Source: Cornus controversa (lineage: Eukaryota; Streptophyta; Magnoliopsida; Cornales; Cornaceae). Taken from it: a DNA stretch of 64,000 bases. The notes under the pieces are model-generated. The model had not been told where the DNA came from and did not search any database. It saw only the letters and a list, made by a program, of their open reading frames with translations. The translations under genes were made by a program, and so were the position numbers. This document shows, one piece after another, positions 1 through 8,789 of the stretch. The stretch lies in NCBI GenBank assembly GCA_026545225.1, contig CM048850.1:7489501-7553500 (forward strand), written 5' to 3'. Every line of letters starts with the position of its first letter. Within the stretch, counting starts at the first letter, position 1.

Positions 1-208
1 AGTGAACAAGAGAGATCTGTTTTGTGGTATATGTATATATATATATATACAATTTTTTTATAAGTTTTTTAAAATGAGAAATATATTAATTGAATTTCCA
101 TTATATATATATGGAAAGGCTGTAATTTAATTCCATATATATGGTGCATGCTATGTTTTGAGTTTGCATTTTGATTTCCAATCTGTACTACTCATACTGG
201 TTTTGCAG

Positions 209-286
209 TGAATTTGCAGTTGTCATTGGGCTTTGGCCTCAAAATGTTATCAAGTAATGAGAAATCAACCAACCCAAGGCAAATAG
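209..286 (+). CDS. Probable internal exon of the GT61 glycosyltransferase gene
   Basis: A short open stretch lies between a TTTTGCAG acceptor ending at 208 and a GGTAATT-type donor at 286/287. Its last base (phase 1) joins the exon starting at 507 without a frame break and encodes a serine- and lysine-rich segment ending in PRQI. This is what one expects of the stem region between the membrane anchor and catalytic domain of a type II Golgi glycosyltransferase. A second acceptor (TTTGCAG ending at 219) is possible, so the start is uncertain. The exon with the start codon and membrane anchor is not recognisable and may lie left of the window. Confidence 0.5.
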
Positions 287-289
287 GTA

Positions 290-337
<48 letters not shown>

Positions 338-506
338 CAGTTATGGCATTCAGAAACCGTTCTTGCTAGTACCGGTCAATGTCACTGGTCTAGAGTTTCA
401 CCTTTACTGATCTAGCCACGTAGCTAGACGCTATTTGTGATTTGAGATGGAGAATAATGTATGAATCAAAACCTACTTATTTGGATCGTTTAAAATTTTG
501 TTTCAG
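287..506 (+). other. Intron of the GT61 gene containing a (TA)n microsatellite
   Basis: A 220-bp intron bounded by GTAATT and TTTCAG. About 40 bp of uninterrupted TA dinucleotides fill 293-335. The phase is consistent with the two flanking exons. Confidence 0.55.
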
Positions 507-1699
507 ATATCAAAGCCAAGGAAGTCAAGCCAGTTTGTGACATTTCAGAGCACAGGTCGGATGTTTGTGAGTTGAAAGGAGACATACGGATTCATGGAAA
601 TTCGTCAACTATTAATTTTTTCGCTTCGACTGATCAAATGGCGGGCATTTTGAAAGAAAACAACATGAATTCATGGACAATTCGTCCTTATGCTCGGAAA
701 GGAGATGAGTTCGCAATGGGGCGTGTAAAAAAAATAACAATTAAGATGGAAGCACTATCCCGAGCAACTCCACATTATTGCACCAGAAATCACAATGTCA
801 CCGGCATTGTTTTCTCCACCGGGGGATATGCTGGTAACCACTTCCATGACTTCTCTGATATTTTGATTCCGCTCTATCTAACCTCTCGAGAATTTAATGG
901 TCAAGTACAGTTTCTTGTTACCAACAAAGACTCTTGGTGGTTGAACAAACATAGAGCAATCCTACAAAAGTTGTCCAGGTATGAGATTATCGACATTGAC
1001 AGAGACGATGGAGTAGTCCATTGCTTCTCAAGCATGATTGTTGGCCTTAAACATCACAAAGAACTCAGCATTGATCCTTCAAAGTCATGTCCATATGGAA
1101 CCATGAAGCAATTCACATATTTCCTTCGAAGTTCTTACTCGCTAAAGAGACAGAGAGCGATTAAACTAAGCGATGGCAAGATCAGTACAAGGCCTCGGCT
1201 TCTGATCATTTCAAGGAGGAGAACCCGGTCTTTTTTGAACGAAGGTGAAATTGTCGAAATGAGTAGAGAATTGGGCTTTGATGTGATTGTCACTGAGGCC
1301 GATTCAAACCTGTCGCGATTTGCACAACTTGTAAACTCTTGTGATATTATGATGGGAGTGCATGGGGCTGGCATGACGAACATGGTTTTCCTTCCTGAAA
1401 ATGCAGTTTTGATCCAAGTAGTACCCTTGGGAGGATTGCAATGGCTGGCTAGAACTGACTTTGGAGAGCCTGCAAAAGATATGAACTTAAGGTATTTGGA
1501 TTACAAGATAAGTGAAGAAGAGAGCTCTTTGATACTGCAATACCCACTTGACCATGAAGTTATTAAGAGCCCTCATTCAATGCATAAACATGGATGGGAT
1601 GTATTTAAGACCATATATTTGGACAACCAAAATGTAACGCTTGATGTGAATAGGTTGAGAGCAACCTTGTTGGAAGCCCAGCAGCTTCTGCGAATGTAG
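507..1699 (+). CDS. GT61-family glycosyltransferase, last exon (xylan arabinosyl/xylosyltransferase-like)
   Basis: This exon opens after a TTTCAG acceptor ending at 506 and reads without interruption for about 397 codons to a TAG at 1697-1699. An internal TTG or ATG start is not needed, because the homologous part begins upstream at a conserved KPVCDISEHRSDVCE segment. GT61 (DUF563) hallmarks are the block around STGGYAGNHFHDFSDILIPL, an SLKR...RPRLLIISRRRTR segment, the nearly invariant VHGAGMTNMVFLP motif, and a C-terminal LDVNRLRATLLEA tail. Plant GT61 enzymes are Golgi type II membrane proteins that add arabinose or xylose side chains to xylan, or beta-1,2-xylose to N-glycans. The absence of an N-glycan-specific signature and the overall pattern favour the xylan-modifying group, but the donor sugar is not decidable here. 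The ORF has no stops or frameshifts and looks functional. Confidence 0.9.
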
Positions 1700-1808
1700 A
1701 GGTTGCCTTGTGTGCATGCATGGTTGAAGTGATCTCAAAAGATTGCTTAAGAAGATTTTGGTTACCATAAACATTGGCAAAGCACAACCAATCAAATAAT
1801 AATAGGAA

Positions 1809-2013
1809 GGGTAAATTACTCTTTTCTTCTATGAATTTTGGCCTAATTACTATCAAATTAAAGTTTTTACAAAATTAGTCTGTCACTCCTATTAGACTAA
1901 CCACCTATTAAACAAAAGCACATCTAATACACAATTACAAAAATATTCTCAAATTATAATATTTTTGTACAAAAATAATCTCAATTTTTAATCATTTGAC
2001 TGAAAATAACATG

Positions 2014-2054
<41 letters not shown>

Positions 2055-2262
2055 CTCTATCAATGCTACACTAGCACAATCGCCACTGAAGGTAGTTTTG
2101 ACATTTTGATTTTTATATTAATTGATTTTAACATAGCTAATTATTAGTAACAATAGTGGTATCTAGAATAAAATAAACCAAACCTCAGGGAGGTTGACTA
2201 TAATATTTTAACAACTGAGGGTAATTAGGCAACACCTCAGGAGAGGTCAAAGTAATTTACTC
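1809..2262. mobile_element. Mutator-type MITE (about 454 bp) in the GT61 3' flank
   Basis: The ends are GGGTAAATTACT on the left and AGTAATTTACTC on the right, an inverted pair that continues imperfectly inward (a CCTAATTAC block occurs near both ends). It is flanked by a 9-bp direct repeat, TAATAGGAA at 1800-1808 and TAATAGAAA at 2263-2271 (8 of 9 match); 9-bp duplications are typical of Mutator-like elements. It has no coding capacity. A (TA)n tract at about 2014-2050 lies inside. A related unoccupied site is present at about 40,543 in this window. Confidence 0.75.
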
Positions 2263-2271
2263 TAATAGAAA

Positions 2272-2690
2272 ATGAATAACACACAACACACTAAATACAG
2301 ATTTAATGTGGTACAATTTATAACCAAAGTCCACGATGAAAATCGGTGAATAAAATATAATTTACAAAAGTTAAAAGTCCATGGTGAACACAGATATACC
2401 TGCAAATCTGTCAAACCTTAACCCCGGTGTACTCATTGCCTCTCTCTATTTCGGATTTTCAGTGTTAACTAAATAAAACAAATTCTAGCACCCTTAGACA
2501 ACGGGTTACAGCAGAAACTAGAAGTTAATCGAAACCCACAAGACAACACGGGTCAAAAATCAACCAGGTTGCAGCAAATTCTATAATCTGTTTCTTACAT
2601 TTACATTTAGTTTCTCAAATTAGATGTTGTCTTTAATGTTGAAGAATATCTTTCTTTCCTCAACGGCAACTCTAGTTTCAGAAATGGTAA
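2272..2690. other. Non-coding flank; start is related to 40,550-40,605
   Basis: No gene is supported. The first 60 bp (AATAACACACAACACACTAAATACAG and following, through TTATAACC) is similar to 40,550-40,600. The copies diverge beyond that. It looks like part of an older dispersed repeat or a duplicated gene flank. Confidence 0.4.
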
Positions 2691-2691
2691 T

Positions 2692-2976
2692 AGAAGCACC
2701 AAAATCAATTTATTTATTTATTTTTTTTAGGTTTCATAACTTCACACCCCATTAATACTACTTGAGATGGTTAGTTTATTGAAATCAACTACGTACCTAA
2801 AAAGTTTGACATTTTTGTATGTATAAACACAACATACTGTGCAGTTTTTTTGTCTTGTTTGACTGTGTTTGGTGCAATAGTGTTTGTCAGTAGTGTGGTG
2901 TGGAAGTGGTTGCAAAAAGTTGATTAAAACTTAGATGGGGCAATTAGGTTTACTTGATTATTAGAAGCACCTAAAT

Positions 2977-3012
<36 letters not shown>

Positions 3013-3506
3013 TAGGTTTCATAACTTCACACTACATTAATACTACTTGAGATGGTTAGTTTATTGAAATCAACTACGTACCTAAAAAGTTCGACATTTT
3101 TGTATGTATAAACACAACATACTATGCAGTTTTTTGTCTTGTTTGACTGTGTTTGGTGGAATGGTGTTTGTGAGTAGCGTGGTGTGAAAGTGATTGCGAA
3201 AACTTGATTAAAACTTAGAGGGGTGATTAGGTTTACTTGATTATTAGAAGCATCTAAATCATTTTTTTTTTGTAGGTTTCATAACTTCACACCCCATTAA
3301 TAATACTTAAGATGGTTAGTTTATTGAAATCAACCACGTACCTAAAAAGTTCGACATTTTTGTATGTATAAACATAACATATTGTGCAATTTTTTGTCTT
3401 GTTTTATTGTGTTTGGTGGAATGGTGTTTGTGAGTAGCGTGGTGTGGAAGTGGTTACAAAAACTTGATTAAAACTTAGAGGGGGTGATTAGGTTTATTTG
3501 ATTATT
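2692..3506 (+). repeat. Three-copy tandem repeat, unit about 260-285 bp
   Basis: Units begin at about 2692, 2962 and 3245 with AGAAGCAYCWAAATCA and share the blocks GGTTTCATAACTTCACA, ACCTAAAAAGTTYGACATTTTTGTATG, and a GTTTGGTG-rich end followed by GATTAAAACTTAGA. The main length difference is at one place near the start of each unit: T-rich in units 1 and 3, a (TA)n tract at about 2977-3008 in unit 2. No ORF is shared by the units. Confidence 0.85.
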
Positions 3507-4501
3507 TGCTTAATTTTTTGAATTGATTCAATTTTGAGTCCAATTAAAATTAACCAAATAAATAAAACAAGTCAATAAAATAAAGTTCAGAAATAACACC
3601 TAATATACGTGGAAATACTTAAGACAGAAAAAAATCATAGGTGAGGCTATTGCCCCGGAGAACCAAATATACTATCGTCGAAGCAAAGTATAACAAACTC
3701 TATCACAGAATCACACTCACTCCACTCTACCAAGAATTTGATGTGAAAAACCTCAAGCTTACTCTTGTGACTCATCGTCCAATTGCTGTAGACTTTTGGC
3801 TAACATCACAATCCTTGCAGAAGGGTAACTGGAAGAATACGAACCTTCTATGAGTATTATGTCTCCTTCGTAATGCGATCTTCTTCTCCTTCCTCATCAA
3901 CGAACGGTTGTAGAAGAAACCAAACAATCCAGTGACTTGATCAATAAAAAATCTCTAAAGCGATCTTCATATGATTGATCAAGTAAAAAGAGTCATCCTA
4001 TATCACTCGGTGAATATGTGTGTGCTCTCAAAGAAATAAAAATAGAAAATTAATGGAGAAATTTCTGCCCTAAAAATAACTCTATGTTTTCTCTCTCTAA
4101 AAATAATATTTTCTGGAAAACGTCAAGAAAGAGAAATCATAAGAGAGTTTATATGGATGATAAAACTCTAATTTTTCTTGAAAAACAAGTTAAAACTAAC
4201 TGGAAATGAATTCCAATATTTTTGAAAAGTTTAGAGTCCATTCTTAGTCAAAACAAGACATTATTTAGTGAAATAGTCCACATCAACATACATAGACCGA
4301 TCTTAAGGATACTTGGATCCATCTAGTGTAAAATCCTCATAATGTGATCCTGAGAGCTCATGGATCGGTCCAGAAATTCCTCGAACTAGTCCAACCTTGA
4401 AAATTATGTAAATTTACCCAAAAATCATAATTTTTAAATGTCGGAAAACATTTATACAAAAATTATATGTTCTCACGACTTTACCTAGATTACGTGACTC
4501 T
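3507..4501. other. Intergenic, no supported gene
   Basis: AT-rich sequence with only a short open frame near 3641-3853 that has no recognisable protein features. No terminal repeats or RNA gene were seen. Confidence 0.5.
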
Positions 4502-4506
4502 CATAC

Positions 4507-4891
4507 TGATGTAGGACAGTTTTAGTAGGTTTCATATATTATATATATTTATATATATAGATAATATTTTTTTAAAGAAAGTTTAATTTTATGTACTAAT
4601 TTTCTTTTATTTTTCGTTTCCTTTGGAAATAGATTTTCTTTTCCTGTTAGGATTAGAATTTCTACAAGTTTCCTTTATTGTTTTAGTGTTTTCTTTCCTT
4701 TTTCGTTTCCTTTGGAAATATATTTTCTTTTCCTGTTAGGATTAGAATTTCTACAAGTTTCCTTTATTGTTAGAGATCAATCAATTTATCAATAAAGTTT
4801 TGCTTTGGTTTACAATTAATTGTGCTGGTGGATTCCAGTTTTTGTTCTTAGGGTTTACGCTGGTAACCCCTTATACTTCCGTTTTGCGTCA
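4507..4891 (+). repeat. 5' LTR of the gag-only gypsy element
   Basis: Begins TGATGTAGGACAG and ends TTTTGCGTCA. It contains an internal near-duplicate of about 90 bp (two CGTTTCCTTTGGAAATA blocks, each followed by CCTGTTAGGATTAGAA). Confidence 0.9.
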
Positions 4892-4893
4892 AG

Positions 4894-4906
4894 TGGTATC
4901 AGAGCC
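4894..4906 (+). promoter_or_regulatory. Primer binding site, initiator-Met tRNA type
   Basis: TGGTATCAGAGCC lies 2 bp inside the 5' LTR. It is complementary to the 3' end of plant initiator methionine tRNA. Confidence 0.85.
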
Positions 4907-4925
4907 TAAGGATTTGCCTTGTACG

Positions 4926-6401
4926 ATGGTCAATAACGAAGACGGAGGAGTTAACCCTAGCGACGCTGGTCGTAGGGATGCAGATATATGGGAAGTGATT
5001 AACGAGCAGCGACAGGCGATGGAGAGGTTGACGGCCACGTTACAGCAACTGATGGAGCGGTAGCCTAATCCCGACATCCCTATTGGTAACGCTCAAGCCC
5101 CTGCCAACAGAGTTAGAGTCGAGGGAGTTGCCCTTGGCCGCCTTGGAGGTGGACATCCGCCTAGAGCGGCGAGACACAAGCAGTTCGAAGATTTGAGTGA
5201 TGAAGACTCTGATGAGGACATTCCGGGTCACCAAGGAATTCGTCAACAAAATCGAAACCAAAATCAACCTGACTATAGAATACGCTCAAACATACCGCTG
5301 TTCCATCGTAAATTGCAGATTGAATAATTTTTGGACTGGATTTCTGAGATTGAGAGGTTTTTCGAGATGACTGAAGTTATGGAGGATCGACAAGTCAAGA
5401 TAGTGGCATATAAGTTGAGAAGCGGGGCTACTGTTTGGTGGGAGAAGTTGCAAAACGATAGGCGACGACAAGGCAAGACTCCTATACGAACCTGAAGGAG
5501 AATGAAACAACTTCTGATGAGCAGGTTTTTACCACCAGATTATGAGCAGATGATGTATAACAAATATCATAATTACAGGAAAGAGGATATGTCTATCAAC
5601 GATTGGACAAAGGAGTTCGAAGGTAATTTTATTGGAGTCACTAGTTATTTTAAGGAGATTGATTGTGAGAAAATTTTTATTGTTTCACCTCTTGTAACGA
5701 AAGATTACAAAGAAAATGATTTCGACGCCAAACTAGGTGATGATCGAAATGATGAAAATCTCAAATTGCATGTCCAAAAGGAGGTGGAAGAATATGTTGA
5801 TATCAATGATAACTTGGAAGAACAATCAGTCGCAAAAGTTTCCTGTAATTCCTTGTTGTTCAACAAAGTCGAAGAGGATGAAGGCATGGAGCATGGGAAC
5901 ACTTACGACATGGACCCATATTCAAGGAGTCAAGGTAATGACGTGACACAAGAGTTTGAGCACACGATCAAATATGTTGAGGATGCTTCCATGGTTTGCA
6001 CCAAGAATGAGGATGATGATGTTATCCATGAAACCCTAACTGATGGTTATTCCAACATGGATGTTCACTGGGAAATTATTCCAGAATGTTCCTTATTCAC
6101 CAAAAGACTTGAATGGCCACTTAAAGGTGGAGAAAAGATAAATTTTATAGTTACTAGAATGATACAATCAAGCATTAAAATTTGGGATCTTGGCATTAAA
6201 AGTGAAGTTCAGCCATATGGAGTATCAAGTGGTGTTGTTGAAAAGTTGAAACAAAGGAAAGAAAATTGGCAGACAATATTGAAGCAAGTTTATGAAGCTT
6301 TGAGATCAGGTCTTGCGTGGTATAAAATTCTATTCATTCTCATATATGATATACCTTCTTCATCACAACTAAACTCGAGGACGAGTTTTTTTTTTTTTTG
6401 A
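4926..6401 (+). pseudogene. Gypsy gag remnant fused to a pol 3' tail
   Basis: One frame runs from an ATG at 4926 to TGA at 6399-6401, broken by stops at 5061 (TAG), 5325 (TAA) and 5493 (TGA). The N-terminal part resembles chromovirus gag leaders (NEQRQAMERLTATLQQLMER, then an acidic DLSDEDSDED stretch). The central part has the gag core ([40 protein letters not shown]). After about 5620 it changes to unrelated lysine- and acid-rich sequence and ends with NSRTSFF, reminiscent of the last residues of gypsy polyproteins. This implies an internal deletion that removed all enzymatic domains. It is not expected to give one full protein because of the three stops. Confidence 0.75.
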
Positions 6402-6413
6402 AGTGGGGGAGAC
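6401..6413 (+). promoter_or_regulatory. Polypurine tract
   Basis: GAAGTGGGGGAGAC lies immediately before the 3' LTR and is the expected plus-strand primer. Confidence 0.8.
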
Positions 6414-6798
6414 TGATGTAGGACAGTTTTAGTAGGTTTCATATATTATATATATTTATATATATAGATAATATCTTTTTAAAGAAAGTTTAATTTTATG
6501 TACTAATTTTCTTTTATTTTTCGTTTCCTTTGGAAATAGATTTTCTTTTCCTGTTAGGATTAGAATTTCTACAAGTTTCCTTTATTGTTTTAGTGTTTTC
6601 TTTCCTTTTTTGTTTCCTTTGGAAATATATTTTCTTATCATGTTAGGATTAGAATTTCTACAAGTTTTCTTTATTGTTAGAGATCAATCAATTTATCAAT
6701 AAAGTTTTGCTTTGGTTTACAATTAATTGTGCTGGTGGATTCCAGTTTTTGTTCTTAGGGTTTACGCTGGTAACCCCTTATACTTCCGTTCTGCGTCA
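6414..6798 (+). repeat. 3' LTR of the gag-only gypsy element
   Basis: Same length as the 5' LTR (385 bp), starting TGATGTAGGACAG and ending TTCTGCGTCA. It is followed by the second CATAC duplication. Confidence 0.9.
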
Positions 6799-6803
6799 CA
6801 TAC

Positions 6804-7106
6804 TTGATTAACGTTGTCTATATGCATTTGAGAACAGTTGAGTGCTTCATATGATCAAATCCTTGTTTAAATCATTGATGCATTCTTCACATGATCAAGC
6901 TTCTGTCATTAGCGAATTAATCATATGTATGTTTGGTGAAGAACTCTATCTATGCTTTCTATTTTCAGTTGCATGATTAATTACAAGAATATGAATAAAA
7001 GATAACAACTCGATCATACACAGTTTTGACACCGAAGCTTGCCAATTACAAAAATATAGGTCACAATGTTATCCTTGAATTGGTAACCTTTCCCCACCCC
7101 CTTAAC
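6804..7106. other. Intergenic, no supported feature
   Basis: No long ORF, terminal repeat or RNA gene was seen. It is the continuation of the flank interrupted by the 4507-6798 insertion. Confidence 0.5.
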
Positions 7107-7113
7107 CTCTCAT

Positions 7114-7703
7114 CTGGACCTGTAAACGGATTGGATTCGAACTGGATCAGGTCTGATTCGATTCAAACTCGGTAAGAGTTATACTTGATCCATTCCGATA
7201 ACCCGACAGATTATATATAATTAAATCCATATCCAATTTTTTATTAATCGGATATCCGATCCGAAAAATAATATAATTTATTTTTAAAAAAAAAAATTCA
7301 AAAGAGATTAGAAAATAATAATTAGGAAAAAAAATATAGAAAAAAAATAAAATATAAAGAAAAAGTAGTAGAAAAATAAGTTTTTGACTATTTATTAAAG
7401 AAGAAACTATAAAGAAAGACAAAATATAGAGAGGGAAGAACGAGAAGGAAATAATGATAAAAAATATTTTAATAGTATGTAAATATTATATTTTATAACA
7501 CATTAAATAATATATTTATAATAAATTATATATTATATTATTTTGGATCAAATCGACCATAATCCATATCCGATTTGTTTAGCTAACGAATTATCAGACT
7601 CAGATCACTAACGGATTATTGGATTGAATGTCCAGGCCATATCAAATTATTGGCTTAGATTCGGATCAGATTTAGGTCAAAATCCGATCTATTGACAAGT
7701 CTA
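7114..7703. mobile_element. hAT-like MITE (about 590 bp)
   Basis: Left end CTGGACCTGTAAACGGATTG; reverse complement of the right end TAGACTTGTCAATAGATCGG. About 17 of 23 positions pair. The same 7-bp sequence CTCTCAT flanks both sides (7107-7113 and 7704-7710), close to the 8-bp duplication typical of hAT elements (the eighth base differs). The ends are rich in GGATCCGAT-like blocks and the middle is almost pure A/T without coding capacity. Confidence 0.6.
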
Positions 7704-7889
7704 CTCTCATCACTTTTTATTGCTCTAACACTTATTTTCACATAGTTGAAAGGTATCCCCTGGAGTATGGCCACTGAAGAATGTAATTCTTTCATCCATT
7801 AATACATCTTACTCTTGCTTACGGGGAAAAAAAAAAAAGAAAAAGAAAACACACACTCACATAACATAGATGCACCACAAGGTATCTCT

Positions 7890-8313
7890 ACTTTAAAACA
7901 CTACCTAAAAATTACACTTGCTGCTATGTTTTTTGTGGGCTACTGTATAGCTTAACATATTGTTTTCACTCAAATTGGACACATAATTTGGTGCTTATGG
8001 TCTGAGCATAAGGTTCCACAACCAGCGCCACTCTACGGTCAAAGTACTACATGACCCGGATAATATTCTATAGCTAAAGTACTACTTGGCCCAACAACAA
8101 ATTAACATGTGCACATATTGGCTTTAGTTTCCTAAGTGGTCGGAGTGGCCAGAACACTACATGGGTTGTTCATGGCTGGAGTACTACTTGGTCAGAGAAC
8201 AAGACAATGTATACACATAAATTGGTTATAATTTTCAAAATGGCTTGAGCACTAAAGGTTCAAATCATTTTATCATGACGACGTTTAGTTTCCTAAATGG
8301 CCGGAGCGCTTCA
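7890..8313. repeat. Dispersed repeat X with recurring GGCCGGAGTACTACATG-like motif
   Basis: The segment is similar to 20,885-21,044 joined to 39,974-40,090, where the other copy is split by the Athila-like array. Inside it a degenerate 15-20-bp motif (variants of GGYCRGAGTACTACWTGG) recurs about seven times. It sits immediately left of the Tekay 5' LTR. Its nature is unknown. Confidence 0.5.
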
Positions 8314-8749
8314 TGTAAGAACTGTAACCACTTTTGGCCGATTTTATTTTAATTCCATTTATTATCATATTAATGCTTTAAATGATTATATATGTTTTTT
8401 AAATGTAAAATATATTTTTGGATATTTGTATAAGTGATTGGGGAATTTTTCGGAGCTTTTCGCAAATGTTGACGTTTTCGGGTTCGATTGACCCAGGGGA
8501 GCAGGCCCCGTGGGCCCAAAAAATTTAAAAGTGTTGGAATGACTCTAAATTTGGAGGGTAGCTTAAACAAAATATTTGACATGCTACAAAATCAATTTCA
8601 TGTCAATCGGAGTTACGAAACTCAGAAAACGAGTCTAGAAAGTTTAAATGAAAAGATAGTGGCATTTTTGTAGATAAGAGTATCTTGGATTCTATAAATA
8701 GCAAAGGGAGGATTCAGCTCTTTATTCTTATTCTCCTAGTAGCCATGAG

Positions 8750-8789
<40 letters not shown>

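Larger units (their letters stand above)
4507..6798 (+). mobile_element. Complete non-autonomous Ty3/gypsy element (gag-only)
   Basis: A 2,292-bp element with two 385-bp LTRs, a TGGTATCAGAGCC primer binding site, a polypurine tract and a perfect 5-bp target duplication CATAC (4502-4506 and 6799-6803). The internal region has only a gag-derived frame and the extreme 3' end of a pol frame; there is no protease, RT, RNase H or integrase. By eye the two LTRs differ at about six positions, so insertion was fairly recent. The design matches the class called TR-GAG in the literature, and mobility would need proteins from a full-length relative. Confidence 0.88.

Noticed and set aside
293-335. AT microsatellites as replication origins or matrix attachment sites
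   Set aside because: Dinucleotide tracts are common in plant DNA and nothing else in the sequence supports such a role.
3641-3853. 70-codon ORF as a gene
   Set aside because: No recognisable domain, no codon or context support, in AT-rich intergenic sequence.
5502-6401. A 299-codon host gene
   Set aside because: It lies between LTRs with target duplications and is the frame continuation of gag; the apparent start is internal.
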